NCBI RefSeq assembly: GCF_009184395.1
Contig: NZ_WEIC01000002.1
Location: forward strand, 434,001 to 498,000
Source of the DNA: Amylibacter sp. SFDW26
GTDB taxonomy: Bacteria; Pseudomonadota; Alphaproteobacteria; Rhodobacterales; Rhodobacteraceae
Direction of reading: 5' to 3'
Length of the DNA: 64,000 nt
Every line of letters starts with the position of its first letter. Position 1 is the first letter of the stretch. Under the pieces are notes generated by a model that saw nothing but the letters and a program-made list of their open reading frames with translations, had not been told where the DNA came from and did not search any database. This document shows positions 17,686 through 27,570 of this stretch, piece by piece. The position numbers and the translations under genes were made by a program.

Positions 17686-18621
17686 ATGACCACAGCTTTT
17701 ATCACGCATACTGACTGTTTAAAACATGTCACACCTGATGGGCATCCCGAGCAAGTGGCGCGCTTACAAGCAGTTTTGAAACGCTTCGAAGCCCCAGAGT
17801 TTGATGCTTTGGATCGGCACGAAGCACCTTTGGCTGAAAAATCACATATCCTGCGTGTGCATCCAGAAGCGTATTACGACAAGGTTGAGGCGGCTGAACC
17901 TGCAACAGGTTGGACGCAATTGGATGCGGATACGCATATGTCCAATGGATCATTTCGTGCTGGCTTGCTGGCTGCGGGTGCAAATATTGAAGCGGTTGAT
18001 TTGGTGGCTTCTGGCCAAGCTGACAATGCATTTTGCGCGATCCGCCCACCGGGGCATCACGCGGAAACATCTACCTCTATGGGGTTTTGTTTGTTTGGCA
18101 GTGTTGTGGTCGGGGCAAAACACGCTTTGGAAGAATATGGATATGACCGCGTTGCGATTGTGGATTTTGATGTCCATCACGGCAATGGCACCCAGGACTT
18201 GGTTTGGAATGACGATCGCATATTCTTTGCATCCACGCACCAAATGCCATTGTACCCAGGATCGGGTGCAGCGCATGAAACAGGTGCGTCTGGCAATGTG
18301 ATGAACATTCCATTGCAAGCGAATGCAGATGGGGCAGCATTGCAAGCTGCGTTTAACAATTCCATCTTACCCGCTTTGGATCATTTCAAACCTGACATGA
18401 TTTTCATCTCTGCTGGGTTTGATGCACATTATGCGGATCCGCTGGCAAACCTGAATTTCACCGAAGATGATTTCGTTTGGGCAACACATGCGCTTGCAAA
18501 AGCGGCAAAAAGGCTTTGTGGCGGCCGTCTGGTCTCGACTCTTGAAGGCGGATATGATCTTGAGGCGTTGGCTGCAAGTACCGCAGCACACGTTAAGATT
18601 TTGATGGAGTATTCGGCATGA
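17686..18621 (+). CDS. Histone deacetylase-family hydrolase (class II-like)
   Basis: 311 residues of the arginase/deacetylase fold. Zinc and catalytic residues are seen in RPPGHHAE (His-His pair), DFDVHHGNGTQD (Asp and His ligands) and SAGFDAHYADPLANL (third Asp), and EGGYDLEAL carries the tyrosine region. Bacterial members deacetylate small molecules such as acetylpolyamines, or proteins. The target here is unknown. It overlaps xseB by 4 nt (ATGA), placing it in the petR-xseB-ispA-dxs transcript. Confidence 0.9.
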   Translation: MTTAFITHTDCLKHVTPDGHPEQVARLQAVLKRFEAPEFDALDRHEAPLAEKSHILRVHPEAYYDKVEAAEPATGWTQLDADTHMSNGSFRAGLLAAGANIEAVDLVASGQADNAFCAIRPPGHHAETSTSMGFCLFGSVVVGAKHALEEYGYDRVAIVDFDVHHGNGTQDLVWNDDRIFFASTHQMPLYPGSGAAHETGASGNVMNIPLQANADGAALQAAFNNSILPALDHFKPDMIFISAGFDAHYADPLANLNFTEDDFVWATHALAKAAKRLCGGRLVSTLEGGYDLEALAASTAAHVKILMEYSA

Positions 18622-18857
18622 GCGACGCACCCGTGGCAGAGATGAGCTTTGAGCAAGCGATGGCAGAATTGGAAACGGTGGTTTCTAAACTGGAAAGCAG
18701 CCAAGTGGCATTGGACGAGTCTATCAAGCTTTATGAACGTGGCGCAGAGTTGAAACAGCACTGCGAAACCAAGTTAAAAGAAGCCGAAGAAAAAGTGGCG
18801 CAAATCACATTAAGCCCAGATGGCACACCTGCTGGTTTGAAAGCCCAAGAAGGCTAA
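18618..18857 (+). CDS. xseB: Exodeoxyribonuclease VII small subunit
   Basis: 79 residues, the normal size for XseB. The family motif is MSFEQAMAELETVVSKLESSQVALDESIKLYERG, followed by HCETKLKEAEEKV. XseB is a helical hairpin that assembles on XseA to form the single-strand exonuclease. XseA is not in the window. The pairing with ispA, which starts 4 nt later, is common in proteobacteria. Confidence 0.95.
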   Translation: MSDAPVAEMSFEQAMAELETVVSKLESSQVALDESIKLYERGAELKQHCETKLKEAEEKVAQITLSPDGTPAGLKAQEG

Positions 18858-18861
18858 CAGA

Positions 18862-19743
18862 ATGTCCCCAGAATTTAAGTCACAACTGACCAGTGCAGTG
18901 GCGTTGGTGGAAGCGAAGCTGAACACGCTATTGCCAACGACAGATCAATCTTTGGTCGCTGATCCAATGCGCCATGCGGTGCTGAATGGTGGCAAAAGAT
19001 TACGCGCGTTTTTGGTCATGGAATCAGCAGCATTGTTTGATGTGCCGACATCACAATCTGTTTATGCGGCCAGTGCGATTGAATGTATCCACGCCTACTC
19101 TTTGGTGCATGATGATCTGCCCTGCATGGATGATGATGACCTGCGCCGTGGCTTGCCAACGGTCCATGTGAAATGGGACGAAGCAACAGCCGTGTTGGTT
19201 GGTGATGCTTTGCAAACCATAGCGTTTGAGATTTTGGCTGATCAAGCTGCGGCTGACAGTGATGCTATTCGTATTCAGTTGATTAGTAGTATTGCCAAGG
19301 CCGCTGGTGCGGATGGTATGGTTTTGGGCCAAGCCCAAGATATTGCAGCAGAAACTGCAACTGTGCCACTGACATTAGAGCAAATCACAGACCTGCAAGC
19401 GAATAAAACGGGCGCGTTGATTAAATGGTCTGCACAAGCAGGTGCATTGCTTGGCGGTCAATCAACAGATGCGCTGGGTGCGTATGCAACAGCGCTGGGT
19501 CTGGCATTCCAAATCCAAGATGATGTACTGGATATCGAAGGTGATCCAGAGGCGGCAGGCAAGCGTTTGCAAAAAGATGCAGATGCTGGCAAAGCCACAT
19601 TCGTTTCTATTCTGGGACTTGATGAGGCGAAACATCGCGCCAAGTTACTGGTAGAACAGGCAAATGATGTGTTATCACCGTATGGTGCCAAAGCGGACGC
19701 ATTGCGTGCTGTAGCCCAATACGTGATCGAACGCGATAAGTAG
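18862..19743 (+). CDS. ispA: Farnesyl diphosphate synthase (polyprenyl synthetase)
   Basis: 293 residues. It condenses isopentenyl diphosphate with dimethylallyl and geranyl diphosphate to give farnesyl diphosphate. The first aspartate-rich motif is in HDDLPCMDDDDLRRG and the second in FQIQDDVLDIEGD. GGKRLRAFLVMES near residue 37 binds diphosphate. Together with dxs, 16 nt downstream, it links the entry step and chain elongation of the MEP isoprenoid pathway. Confidence 0.95.
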   Translation: MSPEFKSQLTSAVALVEAKLNTLLPTTDQSLVADPMRHAVLNGGKRLRAFLVMESAALFDVPTSQSVYAASAIECIHAYSLVHDDLPCMDDDDLRRGLPTVHVKWDEATAVLVGDALQTIAFEILADQAAADSDAIRIQLISSIAKAAGADGMVLGQAQDIAAETATVPLTLEQITDLQANKTGALIKWSAQAGALLGGQSTDALGAYATALGLAFQIQDDVLDIEGDPEAAGKRLQKDADAGKATFVSILGLDEAKHRAKLLVEQANDVLSPYGAKADALRAVAQYVIERDK

Positions 19744-19759
19744 CGAAAGAGTTTAAACC

Positions 19760-21688
19760 GTGACGAATGACCGTCCAAATACACCGATGCTGGATAAGAT
19801 ATCCACGCCAGAGGATTTGAAACAACTGACAGATGCGCAGTTGTGTCAGGTTGCGGATGAGTTACGCGCTGAAACGATTTCGGCTGTATCCGAAACTGGT
19901 GGCCATTTGGGTGCAGGTTTGGGCGTTGTGGAACTGACGACAGCCATTCATGCGGTGTTCGATACCCCCAAGGATCGTCTGATCTGGGATGTGAGCCATC
20001 AATGTTACCCGCATAAGATTTTAACGGGTCGTCGTGATCGCATTCGGACTTTGCGACAAGCGGATGGTTTATCTGGTTTTACGAAACGGTCTGAAAGTGC
20101 GTTTGACCCATTTGGAGCAGCGCATAGTTCAACCTCAATTTCTGCAGCGCTTGGTTTTGCGGTTGCCCGTGATTTGGGCGGCGCACCTGAACATGGTTTG
20201 GGCGATGCAATTGCTGTGATCGGTGATGGGTCAATGTCTGCGGGCATGGCCTATGAAGCGATGAACAATGCTGGGCATTTGAAAAAACGCCTGTTTGTGA
20301 TTTTGAATGACAATGAAATGTCGATTGCGCCACCTGTTGGTGCGATGTCGTCTTATTTATCCAAGCTTTATGCTGGTGAACCATTTCAAGAATTGAAAGC
20401 GGCGGCAAAAGGTGTTGTATCGCTTTTGCCTGACCCGTTCCAAGATGGTGCCAAACGTGCGCGCGATATGGTCAAACATATGACTGTGGGCGGCACGATG
20501 TTTGAACAGCTTGGCTTTTCTTATGTCGGTCCGATTGATGGCCACGATTTGGATCAGCTTTTGAGTGTTTTGCGCACTGTAAAAGACCGGGCCACTGGCC
20601 CGATGTTGATCCACGTGATTACGAAAAAAGGTAAGGGTTATGCGCCAGCAGAAGCCTCTGCCGATAAATACCATGGTGTCAGCAAGTTTGATGTTGTGTC
20701 TGGGAAACAGCACAAAGCGAAATCGAATGCGCCGAGTTACACCAAAGTATTTGCGGAAAGCCTGATCAAAGAAGCAGCTGACGATGATAAGATTGTTGCG
20801 GTGACAGCTGCCATGCCAGATGGCACGGGTCTTGATCTGTTCGCTGAACGGTTTCCAAGCCGTTGTTTTGATGTGGGCATTGCCGAACAGCACGGTGTTA
20901 CATTCTGTGCGGGTCTTGCTGCGGGTGGCATGAAGCCGTTTTGCACAATGTATTCCACATTCCTGCAACGAGGCTATGACCAAGTTGTGCATGATGTTGC
21001 TCTGCAACGTTTGCCTGTACGTTTCGCGATTGATCGCGCTGGGTTGGTTGGGGCTGATGGTGCCACACACGCAGGCAGCTTTGATGTAGCATACCTTGCG
21101 AACCTGCCAGACATGGTTGTTATGGCAGCAGCGGATGAAGCGGAATTGGTGCATATGGTTGCAACTGCCGCTTCGATCAATGATCGCCCATCTGCATTCC
21201 GCTATCCACGCGGTGAAGGTGTGGGTGTTGATATTCCTGAAAAGGGTGAAGTGCTGGAAATCGGTAAGGGCCGCATGATCCAAGAGGGATCAAAGGTTGC
21301 GATTCTGTCGTTCGGTACACGCTTGCAAGAAGTGATGAAAGCATCCGAAGCGCTATCAGCTAAAGGTATTACACCAACCATTGCCGATGCACGCTTTGCG
21401 AAACCTTTGGATGAAGATCTGATCCGTAAACTGGCTGAAACACATGAAGCGATCATCACGATTGAAGAGGGCGCTGTTGGCGGTTTCGGCAGTCATGTGA
21501 TGCATTTCATGGCAGAGGCTGGCTTGCTGGATACAGGACTAAAAGTCCGCTCAATGGTATTGCCTGATATCTTTATCGATCAAAATTCCCCTGCAAAAAT
21601 GTACGACGTTGCAGCGATGAATGCGGAACATATCGAAGCGAAAGTTTTGGATGTGATGGGCGTTGCCAGCATCGTGAAACGCGCCTGA
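19760..21688 (+). CDS. dxs: 1-deoxy-D-xylulose-5-phosphate synthase
   Basis: 642 residues, full length. A thiamine-diphosphate enzyme joining pyruvate and glyceraldehyde-3-phosphate, the first step of the MEP isoprenoid pathway. Visible are [18 protein letters not shown], the TPP/Mg motif [16 protein letters not shown] and the catalytic-glutamate region [15 protein letters not shown]. The start is a GTG at 19760 with GAAAGAG upstream, and the N-terminal [10 protein letters not shown] matches relatives better than the internal ATG. Last clear member of the xseB-ispA-dxs operon. Confidence 0.96.
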   Translation: MTNDRPNTPMLDKISTPEDLKQLTDAQLCQVADELRAETISAVSETGGHLGAGLGVVELTTAIHAVFDTPKDRLIWDVSHQCYPHKILTGRRDRIRTLRQADGLSGFTKRSESAFDPFGAAHSSTSISAALGFAVARDLGGAPEHGLGDAIAVIGDGSMSAGMAYEAMNNAGHLKKRLFVILNDNEMSIAPPVGAMSSYLSKLYAGEPFQELKAAAKGVVSLLPDPFQDGAKRARDMVKHMTVGGTMFEQLGFSYVGPIDGHDLDQLLSVLRTVKDRATGPMLIHVITKKGKGYAPAEASADKYHGVSKFDVVSGKQHKAKSNAPSYTKVFAESLIKEAADDDKIVAVTAAMPDGTGLDLFAERFPSRCFDVGIAEQHGVTFCAGLAAGGMKPFCTMYSTFLQRGYDQVVHDVALQRLPVRFAIDRAGLVGADGATHAGSFDVAYLANLPDMVVMAAADEAELVHMVATAASINDRPSAFRYPRGEGVGVDIPEKGEVLEIGKGRMIQEGSKVAILSFGTRLQEVMKASEALSAKGITPTIADARFAKPLDEDLIRKLAETHEAIITIEEGAVGGFGSHVMHFMAEAGLLDTGLKVRSMVLPDIFIDQNSPAKMYDVAAMNAEHIEAKVLDVMGVASIVKRA

Positions 21689-21743
21689 CGTAAGGTTTTT
21701 CTTTCCTATTACGGATTAATGAATAGCGTAATGCGCGGGAGGA

Positions 21744-22406
21744 ATGACAATGGAACAATCAACAGGTGTGATACGCTATCGCTGGGTCGTGTTTTTGCTG
21801 GCGGCATTCTATTTCACCTATGGGTTCATTGGCACAGACCATAATTTTGTCGGTTGGCAATATCGGTATCTGACCAACTGGGCGATGACACTCAGCACAA
21901 TATCCGCGTTCTTGATGTTACAAAGATCATTGGGACGACGGGATCAGCGGCATGAGGTTTTGGCCTCTGCCACGATGGTTATCAATTTCATGGTCGTGTT
22001 GCTCTATTGGAAAATATACCTGTCCGACCCAACACAATTCTATGTGGACGGCGTGCGGACAAGCCCCGCCTGGCAGGAATATTACCTGCATTTGTTAGGC
22101 CCTGTTTTACAATGGATTGATGCGCTATTTATTCTGGGCACCTTCCGACATATCAAGAAAACCATCGGTTTGGCTGTTAGTATTACACTGATTTATGTGG
22201 TTTGGATTGAGGGCATTGTTAGCCCGTTCAATGCGTCCCCAATTGGCAGTGTGACCACAGGTTTACCGTATCGGTTTTTGAATAACCTAGAGCTTGCAGA
22301 TCGTGGAATGTTTTATATCCAAAACATTGCTGTTGCAGTGATTATGGCATTGGTATTCTCGGCGTTATCTAGGGTTTTGCGGAAACTTAACCTCGCGCCA
22401 AAGTAA
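21744..22406 (+). CDS. Six-helix integral membrane protein of unknown function (Pr6Pr-like)
   Basis: 220 residues with six hydrophobic segments, starting VVFLLAAFYFTYGFIG and ending IAVAVIMALVFSAL. Histidines and a tryptophan lie at helix ends (YLHLLGPVLQWIDALF). The layout resembles Pr6Pr / FAR-17a-type membrane proteins, but I see no catalytic motif that settles it. A strong GGGAGGA precedes the ATG. It lies 55 nt after dxs and its last 20 nt overlap the convergent RNA methyltransferase gene. Confidence 0.75.
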   Translation: MTMEQSTGVIRYRWVVFLLAAFYFTYGFIGTDHNFVGWQYRYLTNWAMTLSTISAFLMLQRSLGRRDQRHEVLASATMVINFMVVLLYWKIYLSDPTQFYVDGVRTSPAWQEYYLHLLGPVLQWIDALFILGTFRHIKKTIGLAVSITLIYVVWIEGIVSPFNASPIGSVTTGLPYRFLNNLELADRGMFYIQNIAVAVIMALVFSALSRVLRKLNLAPK

Positions 22407-23622
22407 ACTGCGCCACCAATTCCACGTGGGCTGACCAGCGAAATTGATCCACGACTTGGACCCAATCCAATGTGTATCCACCATTGATCAATATCTTCGC
22501 ATCCCGCGCAAATGTGGCAGGGTTGCAAGAAACGAATGAGATTTTTCCAATGTCTGATTGTGCCAGAATACGCGTTTGTTCCAAAGCACCTGCACGGGGT
22601 GGGTCAATGACCACGCCGTCGAATTTCTTTAATTCGTCCAACATCAGGGGGCGGTAAAATAAATCACGTGCTTCTGTCGTGACAGCTTTCAAATCTGTTG
22701 CTTTGCGCCATCCGCTCTCTAATGCCTCTAACATTTCGGGCAATGTTTCCACGGCATGAACTTCGGCATGTTTCGCAAGTGGCAGGCTGAATGTGCCTGA
22801 ACCGCTGAACAGATCAATCACACGTTTGCACCCATCCAAAGTTTCCAAGCTGGCGGAAACCAATGCTTCTTCGCCCTCTTTGGTCGCTTGCAAGAATGAA
22901 CCACTGGGCGGGATTACATGGGCTGTTCCAAATTTCTGTGTGGGGGGTGTGAGTTGTGCTAGAACTTCACCGTTCCATGCAATCCGCGCAAAGCCATTTT
23001 CTGCTGCAAAACGTGCAAGTGTTTCGGTTTGTTTCACTTCCAATTCCTTGGCATCCACAACATCCACATCCAAACCGTTTTCGGTGACAGTGACGCCAAT
23101 GCGAATTTCGGTTTTGCGCGAACAACCAAGCTTTGCCAACTCACGGTAAGCATCAAAGCCCGCCATTATAGCAGGGTGCATCAAAGGGCATTCCAGCAGA
23201 TCGATGATGATGTCAGAGCCGCGTTTGTGAAAACCTACTTCGGCGGATTTCTTTGTCCGTTGCGCCGAAAAAACAGCGCGGCGGCGACTGTGGGTAGGCG
23301 ACACATGAATAGGGCGCAGTTCTGTATTGATATGGTTCAGCGCAAGCGTATCGCTGACCATTCTGGTTTTCCAATCCGCCATCAAATCATCGCTGGCGTG
23401 TTGCATGACACAGCCACCACATTTTTTAAAATGACGGCAGGCCGGTTTCACGCGATCTGAAACAGGCTCAACAATACGGGGCGCTTCGCAAATACCATGC
23501 TCAATATCACCGGCCACAATTTCACCCGGCAATGTGAACGGGAAAAATACATCCTCATTGCGTACGGATGCCACACCATCACCATGCCAACGCAGGCGTT
23601 CTATTTCATATGTTTCAGTCAT
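22387..23622 (-). CDS. Class I SAM-dependent RNA methyltransferase (RumA/TrmA family)
   Basis: 411 residues. The iron-sulfur cluster region CRHFKKCGGCVMQH supplies cysteines at about residues 62-71, as in RlmD/RumA. The SAM-binding DLFSGSGTFSLPLA and the motif IDPPRAGALEQ are followed by the catalytic cysteine in VSCNPATFARD. These enzymes make 5-methyluridine in 23S rRNA or tRNA. The exact target cannot be assigned by sight. The usual N-terminal TRAM region is short. Confidence 0.9.
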   Translation of the reverse strand: MTETYEIERLRWHGDGVASVRNEDVFFPFTLPGEIVAGDIEHGICEAPRIVEPVSDRVKPACRHFKKCGGCVMQHASDDLMADWKTRMVSDTLALNHINTELRPIHVSPTHSRRRAVFSAQRTKKSAEVGFHKRGSDIIIDLLECPLMHPAIMAGFDAYRELAKLGCSRKTEIRIGVTVTENGLDVDVVDAKELEVKQTETLARFAAENGFARIAWNGEVLAQLTPPTQKFGTAHVIPPSGSFLQATKEGEEALVSASLETLDGCKRVIDLFSGSGTFSLPLAKHAEVHAVETLPEMLEALESGWRKATDLKAVTTEARDLFYRPLMLDELKKFDGVVIDPPRAGALEQTRILAQSDIGKISFVSCNPATFARDAKILINGGYTLDWVQVVDQFRWSAHVELVAQFTLARG

Positions 23623-23631
23623 GTGGGGGAT

Positions 23632-24219
23632 TTAGCGGAAAATCAGCAGCGCGGAAAGGGCAAGAAATACTGCCATAGTGCGGCGAAAGATTAGCCATGC
23701 ACGATCTGTCCTTAGGAAACGGGATACGCCTTCGCCAAAATAGGTCCAAAAGGTGCAGACGAAAAAGTTTATGCCCGTGAACCCCATCGCCAAGCGCAAA
23801 GCTTCGCTTTCGGGTGGTAAGCCAAGTGGATACCCTGCGGAAGCAGCAACTGCGACAGCCCAGATTTTTGGATTTATCCATTGAAACAGGACAGCTTGAA
23901 CAAATGTGAAAGGTTTATCGGTCGATCCGTTTTTCAAGCCGCCTTGAACACGGTACAGGCTCCACGCCATCCAAAGGATCCAAAGTGCTGCAACACATTT
24001 CAGTACGAACGCCAATTCGGGGTGTGCGATTAAAAGCGCGCCGATGCCAAAGCCAACACAGGCACCGATAATGCCAACGCCAATAGCAACGCCAAGGATA
24101 TGAGGCCATGTTGCACGCGCGCCAAATCGTGCGCCTGATGCAAGTAACAGGATAACGTTTGGCCCAGGGGAAAAGAGGCCTGCAAAGATGAAGGCATAAA
24201 CGGGGTCAAACAGGCTCAT
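23632..24219 (-). CDS. LysE-family amino acid exporter
   Basis: 195 residues, five to six membrane segments. The N-terminal family signature is FAGLFSPGPNVILLLASGARFGARATWPHILGVAIGVG. LysE/RhtB proteins export amino acids such as lysine, threonine or homoserine. The substrate is not predictable. The gene overlaps cca by 4 nt (ATGA) and follows it on the same transcript. Confidence 0.9.
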   Translation of the reverse strand: MSLFDPVYAFIFAGLFSPGPNVILLLASGARFGARATWPHILGVAIGVGIIGACVGFGIGALLIAHPELAFVLKCVAALWILWMAWSLYRVQGGLKNGSTDKPFTFVQAVLFQWINPKIWAVAVAASAGYPLGLPPESEALRLAMGFTGINFFVCTFWTYFGEGVSRFLRTDRAWLIFRRTMAVFLALSALLIFR

Positions 24220-25388
24220 GCATCATCTCCATTTGGCAAGGCAAGTAATGCGCTTTGCGTCATATTCAGATCAGATGCAAGCCATGCCGCTTTTAACTGT
24301 TTCAAACGCTTGCCCAAAGTAGCCCCTTGGTAGTGATCCGATAAATCGGCAGATTTGATTGGAAATATTGCCTCAGCACCCGCTTGTAAGTCTTGTTCCA
24401 ACGTGTCTGAAACAGGCATACCCATATGCGCTGCAAGCACGAGCATTGCATCACGCCCACTCTCAATACCCAAAATATGTCCTGCCACTTTGGCTGAAGA
24501 TGCTTCGATCACAACCTCATTCATTTGGGATAAAAGCTGCGCTTCTTTTTTGCTCAGGCGCAATGCATTTTGCACATCTTCGCCGCCCAGTGCCAATAAA
24601 CGGCGCATCCAGTTTGGCTTTACCTTTACCATATTTTCCAAATGCACAAGCGGGGCAACAGATGCAGTGTTTGCACCCGCAATAACCCGCATCAACACAC
24701 CAGATTGCGACATGGATGCAAGACTGGGTGCTGGATCATCTGCCGCCAACAGCTTGCGCATTTCATGCCCGATGCGCTCTTTGGACAGTGTTTCGATGCC
24801 ATCCAGATTGCTGGCGCAAGCATCCAAAGCATCAGCATCAATACCCCCCGCAGGATCGCCGTAAATTGCATGAAAGCGAAAGAAACGCAGGATACGTAAA
24901 TAATCCTCACGGATACGTTGATGCGCATCTTCGATAAACTGCACATGGCGGTTTTTCAGATCTTCCATACCATCCAAAGGATCATAAACTGTTCCGCTGA
25001 TATCCGCGTAGAGCGCATTCATTGTGAAATCGCGGCGCAAAGCATCGTCTTTGATATCTTTGGAAAAGGCCACAACGGCACGGCGACCATCCGTTTCCAC
25101 ATCTTTGCGAAAGGTGGTGATCTCAATTGGTTCATCATCTGCGACCACGGTAACGGTACCATGCTCAATACCAGTTGGAATTGCGCGTAAATTGCTGTTC
25201 TTAGCAATATCCAATACTTGTTCAGGCAAAGCATCGGTTGCAAGATCAATGTCACTTGCAGGTGCATCCAGCAATGCATTGCGCACACAACCGCCTACAA
25301 AATACGCTTTGAAACCTGCATCATTTAACGCTGCGCATACAGTTTTGGCACCAGCGTTCTGTAACCAATCCGCTTTAACCTTCATCAT
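24216..25388 (-). CDS. cca: CCA tRNA nucleotidyltransferase
   Basis: 390 residues, class II nucleotidyltransferase. It adds or repairs the 3' CCA of tRNAs. The head domain has GGCVRNALLDAPASDIDLATDA (GGxVR and the DxD metal site). Later come RRDFTMNALYADISG, DPLDGMEDL and RIREDYLRILRFFRFHA, all family signatures. Its start overlaps the end of the CoA pyrophosphatase gene by 14 nt, so translation is coupled. Confidence 0.94.
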   Translation of the reverse strand: MMKVKADWLQNAGAKTVCAALNDAGFKAYFVGGCVRNALLDAPASDIDLATDALPEQVLDIAKNSNLRAIPTGIEHGTVTVVADDEPIEITTFRKDVETDGRRAVVAFSKDIKDDALRRDFTMNALYADISGTVYDPLDGMEDLKNRHVQFIEDAHQRIREDYLRILRFFRFHAIYGDPAGGIDADALDACASNLDGIETLSKERIGHEMRKLLAADDPAPSLASMSQSGVLMRVIAGANTASVAPLVHLENMVKVKPNWMRRLLALGGEDVQNALRLSKKEAQLLSQMNEVVIEASSAKVAGHILGIESGRDAMLVLAAHMGMPVSDTLEQDLQAGAEAIFPIKSADLSDHYQGATLGKRLKQLKAAWLASDLNMTQSALLALPNGDDA

Positions 25389-26016
25389 GGGTTTCCATGA
25401 TTTCGGTGAACATGCGCATCATGCGTGCCGTTGCACCCCATATGTAATAGGGGCCATATGGTACGGAAAAATATCTGCGCGCTTGGCCTTGCCACATGCG
25501 GCCTTCGATTTGGTAGTTTGCGGGATTAAGCAGGTGATCTAGCGGGGCTGAAAAGACTTCGGAAACTTCGCCCGTTAGGGCTTTGGGCATTGCATCTTCT
25601 GGTACCAACCCCACATAGGGATGCACAAGAAAAGCTGTGACTGTTTCATGTTTTGGCAATGCGCCGATAATTTGGATGCTATCAGGATGCAGTCCAATCT
25701 CTTCGTGTGTTTCACGAAGGGCTGTATATTCCGTGGATGTATCGCTGGCATCTGCCTTGCCACCTGGGAATGAAATTTGCCCTGGATGATTGCGCATTTT
25801 TTGTGAGCGTTTTGTAAAGATCACCTCTAACCCACGGGGGCCTTTTGTGATCGGGATCAATACAGCTGCATCCGTCAGCGTATTGGCACCCGCTTTGCCA
25901 TAATCATGGTTCAAATCGAAATCTGACGAAGGTGCGATATTTGAAACGCCAGATAATGCAGCTTCAATACGGTTTAATTGCGGGCGAAAACTTTCCATAG
26001 CACTTTCATGGCGCAA
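25375..26016 (-). CDS. CoA pyrophosphatase (Nudix, NudL-like)
   Basis: 213 residues. The Nudix box at about residues 88-115 runs from FPGGKADASDTSTEYTALRETHEEIGL, with an insertion typical of the CoA-pyrophosphatase branch. The NudL-type LIPITKGPRGLEVIFTKRSQKMRNHPGQISFPGG segment precedes it. The enzyme cleaves CoA and CoA esters to 4'-phosphopantetheine and 3',5'-ADP. It lies directly upstream of cca, overlapping its start. Confidence 0.9.
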   Translation of the reverse strand: MRHESAMESFRPQLNRIEAALSGVSNIAPSSDFDLNHDYGKAGANTLTDAAVLIPITKGPRGLEVIFTKRSQKMRNHPGQISFPGGKADASDTSTEYTALRETHEEIGLHPDSIQIIGALPKHETVTAFLVHPYVGLVPEDAMPKALTGEVSEVFSAPLDHLLNPANYQIEGRMWQGQARRYFSVPYGPYYIWGATARMMRMFTEIMETHDEG

Positions 26017-26046
26017 GGATGCTTCGCCTGCAAGCCTAGTGTGGGT

Positions 26047-27036
26047 TTATGACTTGGCGTCAAACCCCAAAGTTTTCGGATCCAACTCGTAATGGGCGCC
26101 GCAGAATTGGCAATCTGCCGTGACCATGCCGTTATCCGCAGTCATCTTTTCGATGTCTTTTTGCGAATACATGGACATGGTGAATTCCACTTTTTCAGGG
26201 CCACATGAACAACCGAATTCAGCTGGTTGTGTATCAAACACGCGTGGTTGATCTTCGTGGAACAAGCGCATCAACAATGTGGTTGGGGATACATAAGGAC
26301 CAACCAATTCTGTTTCTTCAACAGTTTTCAGGTGCATAGTTGCACGGTTCCAACCATCGTCATATTCACCCAAATCCAAATTATCAGATTGCATGATTTC
26401 TGGTGCATCACCCTCTGGATCTTTGGTCGCAAATGGGGATGCTTGTGGCATCAACTGAACCATCACACCGCCAGCGCGCCATTCGTTCTGCTCTTCGGCT
26501 GTAGATGATTGACCGACAGATAATTCAAACTCTGTTGGCAGTTGTTCTGATTGCGCGAAATATGTGCTGGCACATGCTGCCAATGAACCACCAGCAAGGG
26601 GTGTCATGCCTTGGTATGGTTTCATATCTTGGCCTTGGTCGATCAAGACGCCAAATATACCCTTGCCAATTTTTTCAAACGGTGTGCCCCGTTCTGTTTC
26701 CAAACGCTCTTTGTTAAAACTGGCATAAGCGCGAATACGTGCTGGTTCGCCTTCGTTTTGTGGGCCGTAATAGTCAGTTGCCAAAATACGAATTGGCCCA
26801 TCTCCGCGAATTTGCAGAGATAGTTTCCAACGCAATTTAACAGTTGGGCCGATCAGGGCCGTTAGAACAACAGCTTCGGCTAGGATTGCTGACACTTCCA
26901 AAGGATAATTGTGTTGTTCTAAAATAGTGTTCAACAGGCCATCCAAACGGGCCACGCGTCCGCGCACGTCGGATTTGTCCAATTGGAATGGTAGGATGGT
27001 ATCATCCCATTCGATTTTTGCTTGGTTTGTAGACAT
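26047..27036 (-). CDS. hslO: Redox-regulated chaperone Hsp33
   Basis: 329 residues. The C-terminal zinc switch has CSCG and CQFCGAHY (CxC and CxxC), which release zinc and form disulfides under oxidative stress to switch on holdase activity. The N-terminal domain has family segments such as VRGRVARLDGLLNTIL and CASTYFAQSEQLPT. The ATG at 27036 with AAGGTG 5 nt upstream is preferred over 27087. Divergent from a Nudix gene. Confidence 0.94.
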   Translation of the reverse strand: MSTNQAKIEWDDTILPFQLDKSDVRGRVARLDGLLNTILEQHNYPLEVSAILAEAVVLTALIGPTVKLRWKLSLQIRGDGPIRILATDYYGPQNEGEPARIRAYASFNKERLETERGTPFEKIGKGIFGVLIDQGQDMKPYQGMTPLAGGSLAACASTYFAQSEQLPTEFELSVGQSSTAEEQNEWRAGGVMVQLMPQASPFATKDPEGDAPEIMQSDNLDLGEYDDGWNRATMHLKTVEETELVGPYVSPTTLLMRLFHEDQPRVFDTQPAEFGCSCGPEKVEFTMSMYSQKDIEKMTADNGMVTADCQFCGAHYELDPKTLGFDAKS

Positions 27037-27129
27037 GATGCACCTTGGCTTTTTTGCCCCAATAAGATGTTTTCTGCCGAAGGGCAATTCCCCGCTGTTA
27101 TTTCATCTGTTTTGGGGTATGTCAGCGGT

Positions 27130-27570
27130 ATGAGACGTTACGGCCAATCTGTTAAAACTGATATCACTTATAAACATCGCCCTGGCGTTTATGGGGTGAT
27201 TCTGCACGGCAATGAAATTTTACTGACCCATCAAGCGGTGCCAGAATCAGAAATCCAACTGCCTGGCGGTGGAATTGACCCTGATGAAACGGCTTTGCAA
27301 GCGCTGCATCGCGAGTGCCTGGAAGAAACGGGTTGGAAAGTGCAGGTTGATCGCCGCCTTGGTGCATATCAACGGTTCACTTATATGTTGGATTATGAAT
27401 TTTGGGCGCAAAAGATTTGCCACATTTATCTGTGTCGCCCAGTTTACAAGTTACAAGATCCGATAGAACCATTTCATACGACAATATGGACGGATGTGGA
27501 TGATGCATTGGATTTGATCAGTAATGAAGGCGACTGTGATTTTTTACGCGCTGTTTTGGCCTTACGGTGA
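27130..27570 (+). CDS. Nudix hydrolase
   Basis: 146 residues. The Nudix box GGGIDPDETALQALHRECLEETGW is intact. Substrate unknown: the small size and the tail EPFHTTIWTDVDDALDLI resemble general (di)nucleotide hydrolases. The frame opens further upstream at 27022, but ATG at 27130 gives the family length and avoids overlap with hslO. The ribosome binding site is weak. The end overlaps the convergent lipoprotein gene by 9 nt. Confidence 0.87.
   Translation: MRRYGQSVKTDITYKHRPGVYGVILHGNEILLTHQAVPESEIQLPGGGIDPDETALQALHRECLEETGWKVQVDRRLGAYQRFTYMLDYEFWAQKICHIYLCRPVYKLQDPIEPFHTTIWTDVDDALDLISNEGDCDFLRAVLALR

Noticed and set aside
20357-21283. 308-residue open frame on the minus strand opposite dxs
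   Set aside because: dxs is full length with all catalytic motifs in the other strand. The antisense frame is rich in Cys, His and Arg, has no domain and no ribosome binding site, and is a codon-bias shadow.
24355-24864. 169-residue plus-strand frame opposite cca
   Set aside because: cca is complete and recognisable on the minus strand. The opposite frame has no motif and its composition follows from the cca codons.
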